A stretch of DNA of 64,000 bases. It comes from AC-37 sp036389835. Its GTDB lineage: Bacteria > Actinomycetota > Thermoleophilia > Solirubrobacterales > Thermoleophilaceae. The notes under the pieces were generated by a model, which saw only the letters and a list, made by a program, of their open reading frames with translations, was not told the DNA's origin and searched no databases. Positions 54,315-62,410 of this stretch are shown here, in pieces; the stretch's first letter is position 1; each line of letters begins with the position of its first letter. Position numbers and translations under genes: made by a program. The DNA lies in the NCBI GenBank assembly GCA_036389835.1, contig DASVWC010000052.1, forward strand, positions 1 through 64,000, given 5' to 3'.

Positions 54315-55571
54315 GTGCCCCGACTCGCCGGCCCGATCGCGCTGCTCGCCGCGCTTGCCCTCGCGCTGCCCGCTGCGGCGCCCGCGGCGCAGAACATGGA
54401 GATGGCCCTCCAGGACGACTCGGTCTTCGTCGCCCGCGAGTACTACAAGCGCGACAGGGCGCTCGACCAGGCCGCCGCGCTGCGCACGACCCATCTGCGC
54501 GTGAACGTGCTGTGGTCCGCGGTCGTCGGCAACAGGGCGGCGAGCTCGCGCTCGAAGCCGAGGAAGGTCAGGTACGACTTCACCTCCTACGACCAGATCG
54601 TCGTGGCCGCGCGCGCACGCGGCATCCAGGTGCAGATGGCGCTCACCGGTCCGGCTCCGGCGTGGGCGACCGGCAACCGCAGGCGCGGCGTGTACAAGCC
54701 GAGCGCTAAGTACTTCGCGGAGTTCGTGAAGGCGACCGCGGGGCACTTCAACGGCCTCGTGCCGCGCTACTCGATCTGGAACGAGCCGAACCACACCGGC
54801 TGGCTCGCGCCGCTGAAGAGCCAGGCGTCGCTGTACCGCTCGCTCTACAGGGCCGGCTACAGCGCGGCCAAGAAGGCGAGCCCGGGGGCGCAGGTGCTGA
54901 TCGGCGAGACCGCGCCGTACGCGAGCAACAAGCGGACGGCCCAGCCGCCGCTCAAGTTCCTGCGCGCGATGGCATGCAAGAGCTGCAAGCTGCGCGCCGA
55001 CGGCTACGCGCACCATCCCTACGAGTACTCGCACGCGCCGGACTACGCGTTCCCCGGCGGCGACAACGTCACGATCGGGACGCTCCCGCGGCTGACCGGC
55101 GAGCTCGACAAGCTGTGGAAGAGCGGCGCGCTGCGCACGGCGTCCGGCGGCGGCCTCAACGTCTACCTGACCGAGTTCGGCTACCACCGCCAGGGCCGCT
55201 TCAAGCTCTCCGACGATCGCCGCGGCGAGTACCTCAAGCGCGCCTACGAGATCGCGCAGGCCAACCCGCGCGTGCGCCAGATGCTGCACTTCCTGCTGGT
55301 CGAGCCGCCGAAGAAGTACGCGTTCTTCGATACGAGCATCGTCAGCCGCAAGGGCAAGGAGAGCGCAGCGTTCGGCGCGCTGGCCAGCTGGGCGCAGGCC
55401 GCGTTCGCCGACGGGCGCGTCGGGTCGGGCGGCGCCGGCTCCGGCGGCGGTGGTGGCGGCGGCTCCGGTGGTGGCGGCGGCGGTGGCGGCGGCGGCACCG
55501 ACCCCGGCGGCGGTGGCGGCGGCGGCGGGACCGACCCCGGCTGCGGCCTGCCGGTCTGCCCGCTCCCGTAG
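54315..55571 (+). CDS. Secreted GH-A clan-like glycosidase with glycine-rich tail
   Basis: 418 residues from GTG 54315. The signal peptide (PIALLAALALALPAAAPAA) leads to a barrel very similar to the preceding gene: QNMEMALQDDSVFVAREYY, TTHLRVNVLWSAVV, probable acid/base Glu157 in SIWNEPNHTGWLAPL and probable nucleophile Glu287 in VYLTEFGYHRQG. An HHPYEYSHAPDYAFPGGDNV loop is shared. The last 55 residues are glycine runs with two TDPG motifs and a terminal GCGLPVCPLP that could form a disulfide or be a wall-linkage site. It ends beside the convergent large secreted protein. Confidence 0.8.
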   Translation: MPRLAGPIALLAALALALPAAAPAAQNMEMALQDDSVFVAREYYKRDRALDQAAALRTTHLRVNVLWSAVVGNRAASSRSKPRKVRYDFTSYDQIVVAARARGIQVQMALTGPAPAWATGNRRRGVYKPSAKYFAEFVKATAGHFNGLVPRYSIWNEPNHTGWLAPLKSQASLYRSLYRAGYSAAKKASPGAQVLIGETAPYASNKRTAQPPLKFLRAMACKSCKLRADGYAHHPYEYSHAPDYAFPGGDNVTIGTLPRLTGELDKLWKSGALRTASGGGLNVYLTEFGYHRQGRFKLSDDRRGEYLKRAYEIAQANPRVRQMLHFLLVEPPKKYAFFDTSIVSRKGKESAAFGALASWAQAAFADGRVGSGGAGSGGGGGGGSGGGGGGGGGGTDPGGGGGGGGTDPGCGLPVCPLP

Positions 55572-55574
55572 GCG

Positions 55575-57254
55575 CTAGGGGCGGCAGATCTCGATCGACG
55601 CGGTGCCGCTGCGCGCGCGCTTGAAGCGCACGACGGCGCGGGTGAGCGCGGCGTCGGACCCGCTGCTGTAGCCGCCCGCGGCAGAGAGCGAGAACGGGCC
55701 GTCCAGGCGGATCGCCTGCGATGAGTCGGCGACCGAGCGCGACGCCTTCGCCGGCGGCTCGCGGAAGAACCCCGAGTACGCGTAGCGCTCGCCCTTGCGC
55801 GCGGGCCACTCGATCCGCACGCCGCAGGCGACTGGGTGGAAGGTGAACGTGACCCCGCGCCGCAGCCAGCGCCCCGACCGCGTGCGGAACCCGCCGCGGC
55901 CGAGCACGCGGTTGCCGATGCCGCGCTCGAGCTCGGTGAACTCGGGGATCGCGGTCGCGCCGGAGCTCGTCAGCACGGGCCCGGCGCTCTGGTCGCCCTT
56001 CAGGGTCCGCGGCCGCAGCGGCGCGACGTCGCGCCACGCGGAGCCGTCGCGCACCTGGAGGCCCACGAGGCCGACGTCGTAGCGCAGGTCGCGCACCGAC
56101 GTGCGGGCGCGCTTGACCGCGAACCACACGTCGTCGCCGCGCGAGGTGGCCCAGGAGCCGGTCCCGTTGCCGATCACCGTGACGCCGAACGGGAGCGGTC
56201 CGGGCCTCACGCGGTCCCCGGCGGCGATCGCCCACTCGAGCGACGACAGCGTCAGCCCCACGTACGACGCCGCCGCCACGTACTCGTCGATCCCCGGGAT
56301 CGCGCCGTCGATGCTCTGCGCGAGCGAGGGGGTGACGAGGAAGCCCTCGGGGCCGGTCGGGTAGTCGAGCACGCGGCCGATCGTGCGGCTGGCCAGGCCC
56401 TTCTGGCCGGCGACGGCCGCGCCGTAGCCGGTGAGCGTCATCGCCCAGGCCTGCGCCTGCGAGCGGCCGTGGTACGCGACCTGCCCGTCGGGCGCGGCCG
56501 TGGCGACCGAGGCGCGCGCCGCCTTCGTCAGGAGCGCCCGCGCCGCGCTCGGCGCCTCGTCGCCCAGCAGCTCGACCGTGCGCGCGAGCATCCCCACCGA
56601 GAGCCCGTGGTAGGACGGCGGCAGCAGCGGCATGTCGCCGAGCACCGTCCGCCCGCCGCGCTCGAACGGCTTCGCCGCGCGCGGGAGGTCCCGCGACAGG
56701 AAGCGCTTGACGAGCGCGAGCGTGCCGGCTCGGTCGGCGAGCGCCGAGCCGGGCTGGTCGGAGCCGAGGCCGGTGCGGATCAGCTCGATCAGCAGGATCG
56801 CCTCCACGATCGACTTGTTCGTGACCGCCCGCTTGCCGATCCGGTAGACCTCGATCCGGCGCAGGACGTCCTCCCAGCGCTCCCGCGCGCGGGTGAACAC
56901 GGGGTGGCCCGCGAAGCGCGCGCGGGCGAGGTTGTAGGCGCTGACCAGCGCCATCTGGTGGAAGACCTGGGTCGACGGGCTGCGCGCGGCGCGGTCGAGC
57001 GAGAACTCGAGCGCGCGCAGGCCGGAGTCGGCGAGGGTGGCGTCGCCGGTGCGCGCGGAGGTCAGCAGCAGGGCGTAGCCGAGCATCGGATCGCCGTAGT
57101 CGTCGCGGACTCCCTCCGGGTCGCGGGCGATCACGTAGTCGCGGAAGCGCCCGTCCGGCTCCTGGAGCCCGGGCCACGGCGCGGCGATCTCGCCGGCCTT
57201 CTGGACCCACTGCTGCGGGGCCGCCGCGCTCGAAGCTGGCGCAAAAACCAGCAC
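55575..57254 (-). CDS. Large secreted protein, helical-toroid-like, paralogue of the next gene
   Basis: About 560 residues in these coordinates, with a convincing signal peptide (KHAAGAVAALSVLVFAPASSAAA) reaching up to about 57290. The first standard start codon in frame is GTG 57254, inside the signal, so real translation must begin further upstream at an atypical codon, or at TTG 57362 or ATG 57437, which would overlap the divergent gene. The body is alpha-helical with segments IAAPWPGLQEPDGRF, MLGYALLLTSARTGDATLAD, YHGLSVGMLARTVELLG and AYHGRSQAQAWAMTLTGYG, then a C-terminal beta-rich part ending GGYSSGSDAALTRAVVRF. The layout resembles polysaccharide lyases of the (alpha/alpha)-toroid plus beta-sandwich type; not proven. 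Confidence 0.6.
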   Translation of the reverse strand: MLVFAPASSAAAPQQWVQKAGEIAAPWPGLQEPDGRFRDYVIARDPEGVRDDYGDPMLGYALLLTSARTGDATLADSGLRALEFSLDRAARSPSTQVFHQMALVSAYNLARARFAGHPVFTRARERWEDVLRRIEVYRIGKRAVTNKSIVEAILLIELIRTGLGSDQPGSALADRAGTLALVKRFLSRDLPRAAKPFERGGRTVLGDMPLLPPSYHGLSVGMLARTVELLGDEAPSAARALLTKAARASVATAAPDGQVAYHGRSQAQAWAMTLTGYGAAVAGQKGLASRTIGRVLDYPTGPEGFLVTPSLAQSIDGAIPGIDEYVAAASYVGLTLSSLEWAIAAGDRVRPGPLPFGVTVIGNGTGSWATSRGDDVWFAVKRARTSVRDLRYDVGLVGLQVRDGSAWRDVAPLRPRTLKGDQSAGPVLTSSGATAIPEFTELERGIGNRVLGRGGFRTRSGRWLRRGVTFTFHPVACGVRIEWPARKGERYAYSGFFREPPAKASRSVADSSQAIRLDGPFSLSAAGGYSSGSDAALTRAVVRFKRARSGTASIEICRP

Positions 57255-57297
57255 CGACAGCGCTGCGACGGCCCCCGCGGCGTGTTTACTGCCGCCG

Positions 57298-59160
57298 ATG
57301 CGTCGAGCTCTGCTCGCAACGATGGCGCTCGTCCTCCTGGCGGCCGCGCCGGCGTCAGCCAAGGTCCCCTCCGCCTGGGGCCCGCTGGCTGAGCGGATCG
57401 CGGCCCCCTGGCCGGGGCTCCAGAACGACGACGGCACCTACCAAGACTACGTCTACGGGGGCGACGTCTCCCACTGCCTCGTGCGCCAGTGCAAGCCGGG
57501 GCTCGGGAACGCGCGCTACGCCGAGGCCGTGCTCGGCTACGCGCTGCTGCGCACCGGCGTGCGGACCGGCGACGAGGCGCTGATCGACACCGCGCTGCGC
57601 TCGCTCACGTGGGTCGCCGAGCATCCGGAGTACCGCGACACGCTCCAGACCAACTTCGAGACCTGGGCGCTCGCGAGCGCCTACAACCTCGCCCGCAGCC
57701 GCGTGCCCGGCCGCCCGCTCTTCCGCGAGAACCGCAGGAGCTGGGAGCGCTGGCTCACGACCGTCAAGCCGCTGCTGCTGCGCGCGAACGCGCGGCGCTA
57801 CTTCAACCACCACCTCGTGGAGGCGGTGGCGACGTTCGAGCTCAAGGCGACCGGGCTGCGGTCGAAGGTGAAGGGCGCCGTTCTGCATCCGAGGACGTAC
57901 AACAGCGTGGAGCGCCGTGCGGTGCGGACCGTCGAGGAGGACGTCTACGCCGTGGCGCGTCCGACGCTGCGCGACACGGGCGGCGGCGTGGCCGCCTTGG
58001 TGAGCGACCGGCCCGAGTACCCGCTCGCCTACCAGGGGCTGTCGATGGGCTTCTACGCGCGGGCCGTCGAGGTGATGGGCAAGCGCCTCTCTAACCGGGC
58101 GCGGCAGCTGCTCGAGCGGATGGCGCACGCGTCGTGGCTGTTCACCGCGCCCGACGGCGACCTCGCCTACGCCGGGCGCTCCCAGGAGGAGAGCTGGGCG
58201 CTGTCGATGACCGCCTACGGCGCTCAGGTGGCCGCGCGGCTGCCGCGGGTGGGGCCGGGCCGCGCGGCGCGCTGGCAGGCGCTGGCCGACCGCGCGATCG
58301 AGCGGCTGCGCAGCGAGCACCCGATCGGGCCGAAGGGGATGTGGATCGTGCCGGCGCTCGCGCAGGACCCCGAGCGGGGGCTGGCCGGGCTCGACCCGTA
58401 CGCGGGAGCCGCGATCTTCAGCGGGCTCACGCTCGCCTTCCTCGAGCTCGCGTACGACGAGGCGGCCACGCACAGGCGCACGATCGGGCGGATCGCCTCG
58501 GACGGCGACGGCGCGCGGACGCTCGGCCGCGCCGACGACTCGTTCGTGACCGTCCGGGCCGGCTCGCTCTGGTTCGCGGTGCGCCAGTCGCGCGACATGC
58601 AGCGCCGCCTCGACGACCTGCGCAGCGACTTCGGCATGATCGCCCTGAAGCGCCGGGTGGACGGGCGCTGGCGCGACGTGGTGCCGCTCGGGCCGCGGGT
58701 GGAGTCGGCCGACCGGCGCGCCGCCGACAGCGCGGGCCCGCGGCTGCGGCCGGGCGGCGGGGAGGCGGTCGGGATCCCGCTGGGCACGCGGCTCTCGGCC
58801 GGCGCCGGCCGCGTGCACGTGACCACGGGCTGGCGGATGCCCGACGGCTCGGTCGTGCGCGGCGGGACGGTGCTGCGCTACCAGGCGGTGGAGTGCGGCG
58901 TGCGGCTGCGCCTGCCGGTGGCGGCCGGCGACGTGGTCGAGTACGACGTGCTTGCGGCGCGCGACCCCGACGGCGTGACCGTGGACGGCGCGCGCGTCGG
59001 CGACGGCACCCAGCAGGTCACCTTCAGCGAGGCGCCCAGCGGCGTGACGATGCTGCCCGGCTACTCGTCCGGCTCGCACCCCGTGATCACGCGGGTGCGG
59101 GCGACGTTCGCGGCGGCCGCCGCGGACCGCGCGCTCGAGATCACGACCTGCTCGGCGTAG
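57298..59160 (+). CDS. Large secreted protein, helical-toroid-like, paralogue of the previous gene
   Basis: 620 residues with signal peptide ALLATMALVLLAAAPASAKV. It aligns throughout with the divergent neighbour: RIAAPWPGLQNDDGTYQDYV, YAEAVLGYALLRTGVRTGDE, ALASAYNLARSRVPGRPLF, YQGLSMGFYARAVEVMG, APDGDLAYAGRSQEESWALS and PGYSSGSHPVITRVRATF. Two candidate extracellular cysteine pairs, CLVRQC and one near the end (VECGV, TTCSA). No enzyme motif is known to me; helical first half and beta-rich second half suggest a polysaccharide lyase-like or substrate-binding protein. The start codons of the two paralogues are within about 50 bases of each other, without room for a normal promoter between them. 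Confidence 0.65.
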   Translation: MRRALLATMALVLLAAAPASAKVPSAWGPLAERIAAPWPGLQNDDGTYQDYVYGGDVSHCLVRQCKPGLGNARYAEAVLGYALLRTGVRTGDEALIDTALRSLTWVAEHPEYRDTLQTNFETWALASAYNLARSRVPGRPLFRENRRSWERWLTTVKPLLLRANARRYFNHHLVEAVATFELKATGLRSKVKGAVLHPRTYNSVERRAVRTVEEDVYAVARPTLRDTGGGVAALVSDRPEYPLAYQGLSMGFYARAVEVMGKRLSNRARQLLERMAHASWLFTAPDGDLAYAGRSQEESWALSMTAYGAQVAARLPRVGPGRAARWQALADRAIERLRSEHPIGPKGMWIVPALAQDPERGLAGLDPYAGAAIFSGLTLAFLELAYDEAATHRRTIGRIASDGDGARTLGRADDSFVTVRAGSLWFAVRQSRDMQRRLDDLRSDFGMIALKRRVDGRWRDVVPLGPRVESADRRAADSAGPRLRPGGGEAVGIPLGTRLSAGAGRVHVTTGWRMPDGSVVRGGTVLRYQAVECGVRLRLPVAAGDVVEYDVLAARDPDGVTVDGARVGDGTQQVTFSEAPSGVTMLPGYSSGSHPVITRVRATFAAAAADRALEITTCSA

Positions 59161-59184
59161 GCGCGAGCCTGCGGCGCGCGGCGG

Positions 59185-60426
59185 CTACTCGAGCGGGTTG
59201 AAGACCAGCCCGGTCGGGATCTTCGGGTAGAAGAAGGTCGACTTCGGCGGCATCGACTCGCCGGCCTCCGCGACCTCCTGGACCACTTCCACCGGCGTCG
59301 CGCTCGTGAAGAAGGCCGCCGCGGCGGAGCCGGACTCGACGGCCTCGATCGCGTGGTCGGTGCGCTTGGCGTAGGTGAGGCCGTTCTGGCGGGCCACGTC
59401 GTCCTCGCTCATGCCGAGGGTGTCGCGCAGGACGAGCGCCTCGAGCAGAGCGGTGTCGAGCTTGCGGTAGGGCTCGGGCTTGTCGGCGAGGACGCGGTCG
59501 GCGGTCGCGGAGTCCCTGAGCGTGAGCCGCAGCGGCCGGCGGTGGTGGCCGTCGTAGTAGCCGAAGGCGATCCGGTCGCCGCCCGGCTCCGGCTCGAGGC
59601 CGTCGCGCTCGACCGGCGCGACCTCGAACTCACGCTCGATGGTGGCGCGCAGCGCCTCGCGCCGCTCGCCGGTCAGGTCGGTGAGCAGGCGGTGGGTGGG
59701 CAGGACGGTGAGGCCGGGGTCGGACATCGCGCAGAGGCACATGAGCACGTAGCTGTGCTCGCCCTCGCCGCCGACCTCCTCGGCGTAGACGCGAGCCGTC
59801 TCGTAGCGGTGGTGGCCGTCGGCGATCAGCAGCTCGGCCTCGGCGAGGGCCGCCTGGACGGTCGCGATGCGGTCGGGGTCGGCGCAGCGCCAGACGCGGG
59901 TCGTCGCGTTCCCCTCGGTGTACTCGCCGAACGGCTCGCCGCCGGTCGGCAGCTCGACCGGCTCGCCGGGGTAGAGGCTGAAGATGGGGGAGAGGTTCGC
60001 CCGCGTCGCGCGGGTCAGGCGCAGGCGGTCCTCCTTCGGGCCCGGCTGGGTGCGCTCGTGCGGGCGGATGCGGCCCGGGCCGTAGTCCTCCACCCGCACG
60101 CGGCAGAGGAACGCGCCGCGCACGTGGCGGGCGCCGTAGGGGTCGACGAACTCCTGCTCGATCGGCCAGATGGCGGGCTCGCGCTCGCGGACTATCACGC
60201 CCTGCTGCTGCCAGGCCTCGAAGGTGGTCTCGGCGTGGAGGTACGGGTCGCCGCCGCCGGGGGCCCGGGGCAGGTCGACCTCGACGACGTTGAACGGGCT
60301 GCGCGCGAGCAGCTCGGCGCGCTGGGCGTCGTCGATGACGTCGTAGGGGGGCGCGGCGACCGCCTGGAGCGATCCCACGCAGCTCAGGTCGTAGCGGACC
60401 GAGTTGAGGGGCTGGATCTCAGCCAT
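59185..60426 (-). CDS. DUF1015 family protein
   Basis: 413 residues. VAAPPYDVIDDAQRAELLAR, SPFNVVEVDLPRA, the motif LLIADGHHRYETARVYAEEV near residue 200 and GHHRRPLRLTL-like segments are the DUF1015 signature. The biochemical role of the family is not settled; the histidine-rich ADGHHRYETA motif looks catalytic or metal-binding. Conserved ends (MPPKSTFFYPKIPTGLVFNP) show a full-length gene. No signal peptide is seen. Adjacent genes give no obvious hint. Confidence 0.9.
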   Translation of the reverse strand: MAEIQPLNSVRYDLSCVGSLQAVAAPPYDVIDDAQRAELLARSPFNVVEVDLPRAPGGGDPYLHAETTFEAWQQQGVIVREREPAIWPIEQEFVDPYGARHVRGAFLCRVRVEDYGPGRIRPHERTQPGPKEDRLRLTRATRANLSPIFSLYPGEPVELPTGGEPFGEYTEGNATTRVWRCADPDRIATVQAALAEAELLIADGHHRYETARVYAEEVGGEGEHSYVLMCLCAMSDPGLTVLPTHRLLTDLTGERREALRATIEREFEVAPVERDGLEPEPGGDRIAFGYYDGHHRRPLRLTLRDSATADRVLADKPEPYRKLDTALLEALVLRDTLGMSEDDVARQNGLTYAKRTDHAIEAVESGSAAAAFFTSATPVEVVQEVAEAGESMPPKSTFFYPKIPTGLVFNPLE

Positions 60427-60501
60427 CAGCGGCGGGCAGGCTAGCGAGCCTGCTCCGCCGCGCCGCGCGCAGGGGTCCGCGCGGAGTCGCTCGCCGCGCT
60501 G

Positions 60502-61032
60502 CTAGCCGCGGCTGCCGAAGTCGGTGACGTACGTGCCACCGTCGCCGTAGGAGCGGTTCGGCGTGCCGCGGGCGATCCCGATCCCGATCTCGCGGAAGCT
60601 GCGGCTGAGGATGTTCGCGCGGTGCCCGTCGCTGTGCATCCAGGCGTCGACGATCTCGACCGGGGTGCCGAGCACGCCCGAGCCCCAGGCGATGTTCTCG
60701 CCCACGCGCCAGGCGCGCGCGCCGCGCAGGTAGCGCGCGGAGCGGATCCGGCCGACGAAGTTGCCGTGCTCGAAGAAGTCGCGCGCGGCCATCGAGCGGG
60801 CGTGGCGGCGCGAGGCCAGGTCGAGGCGCTTGTTGCGGCGCAGGGCGCGCAGGCCGCGAGTGGTGCGCTCCCTGTTGATGAGGCAGAAGGTGGCGTCCTC
60901 GGAGACGTCGAGCGAGACGGCGGTCGGCTCCTCGCCGGCGCCGGGGCAGGCGGAGGCGACGGAGGGGACGGCGAGCGCGACGAGCGCGGCCAGGAGGGCG
61001 GCGACGAGCGAATGGCGGCGGGTTCGGAACAT
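60502..61032 (-). CDS. Secreted CAP-domain (SCP/PR-1) protein
   Basis: 176 residues with a signal peptide (LVAALLAALVALAVPSVASA). The CAP/SCP fold is identified by INRERTTRGLRALRRNKRLD, SRRHARSMAARDFFEHGNF, the conserved VGENIAWGSGVLGTPVEIVD and AWMHSDGHRANILSRSFREI near the end. Bacterial CAP proteins are usually extracytoplasmic, and some are adhesins or hydrolases; its role here is unknown. Two cysteines (SACPGAG and TFCLIN) may be bridged. Confidence 0.88.
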   Translation of the reverse strand: MFRTRRHSLVAALLAALVALAVPSVASACPGAGEEPTAVSLDVSEDATFCLINRERTTRGLRALRRNKRLDLASRRHARSMAARDFFEHGNFVGRIRSARYLRGARAWRVGENIAWGSGVLGTPVEIVDAWMHSDGHRANILSRSFREIGIGIARGTPNRSYGDGGTYVTDFGSRG

Positions 61033-61155
61033 GGCGGCAGTGGGGGGTTGGCGGCCTCCGTCCGTGGCGACCGCGGTTCGTGCCCTTTGGATCGGCCCGT
61101 TCCGCGCTCACCTGAACCCCCGTCCAGAGGGTCTGGACGCCCGGCTGGACGGCCG

Positions 61156-61177
61156 CCGGCGCGAGCCGCCGGTTTTT
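61156..61177 (+). terminator. Intrinsic terminator-like hairpin with T-run
   Basis: CCGGCG and CGCCGG form a 6-bp GC-only stem around a 5-base loop, followed directly by TTTTT (61173-61177). It stands on the + strand in the 204-base gap between the CAP gene (minus strand) and tRNA-Pro. No + strand gene ends near it, so the transcript it would terminate is unknown. The rest of the gap shows only a weak TACAGT before the tRNA. Confidence 0.45.
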
Positions 61178-61236
61178 CCCCGCAAATCAGCCTCGTTTGC
61201 GCCAACCGCCATCCCGGACGTACAGTTCGAAGACGA

Positions 61237-61312
61237 CGGGGCGTAGCTCAGCCTGGTAGAGCGCTGCGTTTGGGACGCAGAGGTTTCGCCGGTTCGAATC
61301 CGGCCGCCCCGA
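61237..61312 (+). tRNA. tRNA-Pro (anticodon UGG)
   Basis: The sequence folds into a cloverleaf: acceptor CGGGGCG/CGCCCCG, D arm GCTC-AGCCTGGTA-GAGC, anticodon arm CTGCG-TTTGGGA-CGCAG with anticodon TGG, and T arm GCCGG-TTCGAAT-CCGGC. CCA is not encoded; the next bases are CTG. The variable loop (AGGTTTC) is two bases longer than usual. Position just before the PadR gene on the opposite strand is unrelated. Confidence 0.95.
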
Positions 61313-61354
61313 CTGCGGCGGAAGCCGCGCGCGTACCGCGAGATCGGGGCGGGC

Positions 61355-61861
61355 TCAGGCCAGACGCTCCCAGTAGCGGACCCACTCGCGCTCATGGGCG
61401 ATGCCCGCCTCCAGCGTGCGCGCCGGTCCCTCGGCTTCGGGCGCGTCGTTGAGACCCTCGCGCAGGCGCTCGTACTCGGCCAGCTTCTGGCGATGGGCCA
61501 CCAGCTGCTCCGGCGCGACCACGGCCGGGTCCGCTCCGAAGAAGACCTTCAGCAGCGCGAGGTCGCGCAGCTCGGGCAGCTCCCGGGTCGCCTGCGCCCG
61601 CCAGTCGTCGAGCGCCGCCCCGCCCAGCGGGGTCAGCGAGTACACGCTCCGCCGCCGCCCGTGTTCCTCGCGCTGCTCGGTCAGGTACCCGGCGGCCGTC
61701 AGCCGCTTCGGCTCCGCGTAGAGCTGCGAGTGGGGGATCGACCAGAAGTTCCCGATGCTCGCCGCGACCAGGCGCTTCAGCTCGTACGGCGTGCTCGCCC
61801 CGGCCCGCTCGAGGAGTCCCAGGACGACGTAGGAGGTGGATGTCAGGCTGATCGTGTGCAA
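61355..61861 (-). CDS. PadR family transcriptional regulator
   Basis: 168 residues from TTG 61861, since HTISLTSTSYVVLGLLERAG is the normal beginning of the family; the frame stays open upstream to GTG 61906, but those 15 residues overlap the divergent gene. Winged-helix residues about 14-80 include ASIGNFWSIPHSQLYAEPKR and HGRRRSVYSLTPLGGAALDD; a C-terminal helical dimer arm follows. Regulators of this kind usually respond to drugs or phenolics. It is divergent from a membrane protein gene at 61900, which is the likely target. Confidence 0.88.
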   Translation of the reverse strand: MHTISLTSTSYVVLGLLERAGASTPYELKRLVAASIGNFWSIPHSQLYAEPKRLTAAGYLTEQREEHGRRRSVYSLTPLGGAALDDWRAQATRELPELRDLALLKVFFGADPAVVAPEQLVAHRQKLAEYERLREGLNDAPEAEGPARTLEAGIAHEREWVRYWERLA

Positions 61862-61906
61862 TACTCCGATTCGGACGGTATGGTTCGGACTGAGACAGTA
61901 TGACAC
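61856..61906. promoter_or_regulatory. Inverted repeats between PadR and membrane-protein genes
   Basis: GTGCAATACT (61856-61865) and AGTATGACAC (61897-61906) pair at eight of ten positions around a 31-base centre. TCCGATTCGGA at 61865-61875 is a second perfect palindrome inside. The PadR TTG and the membrane-protein ATG both lie inside this region, which matches an operator controlling both genes. No clear promoter boxes are seen. Confidence 0.5.
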
Positions 61907-62397
61907 TTCGCGATCCGCTGCTGGCGCTGCACGTCACCGCGGGCGCGACGGGCCTTCTCCTCGGGCCGGTGACGATGCGGGCGATCAAGCGCCGCGGACC
62001 CCACACCCGGCTCGGCGAGGCCTACCACTGGGTGATGCTCACCGTCGCCGCCACCGCCGCTGCGCTGGCCGTCCTCGCCTGGCAGCGGATCTGGTGGTTC
62101 CTGCCGATCGCGCTCTTCAGCTACGCCAACGCCCTCGTGGGCTACGTCGCCGTCAAGCGCCGCCGGCCGCGCTGGCTCAAGCGCCACATCGGCGGGATGT
62201 GCGGGTCCTACATCGCGCTCGTCACAGCCCTGCTCGTGGTGAACGCCGGCCGCTCGCTGCTGATCGTGTGGCTGCTGCCCACGATCGTCGGCTCGCCGAT
62301 CATCGTCTGGCTGATCAACGAGGTCGACAAGGGCCGCCGGCCGCGGCGCCCGCGCGGGGCGCCCACGCGGTTGCGGGCGCGGGGCAGCGCGACGTAG
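61900..62397 (+). CDS. DUF2306-like membrane protein
   Basis: 165 residues with about four membrane helices (residues 10-25, 46-62, 68-85, 105-130) and a basic C-terminal tail. The pattern HVTAGATGLLLGP and AYHWVMLTVAATAAALAV with histidines in the first two helices resembles DUF2306/YcxB-like small membrane proteins; function unknown. The ATG at 61900 overlaps the inverted repeat with the PadR start. Confidence 0.65.
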   Translation: MTLRDPLLALHVTAGATGLLLGPVTMRAIKRRGPHTRLGEAYHWVMLTVAATAAALAVLAWQRIWWFLPIALFSYANALVGYVAVKRRRPRWLKRHIGGMCGSYIALVTALLVVNAGRSLLIVWLLPTIVGSPIIVWLINEVDKGRRPRRPRGAPTRLRARGSAT

Positions 62398-62410
62398 GCG
62401 CGCGACCGGC

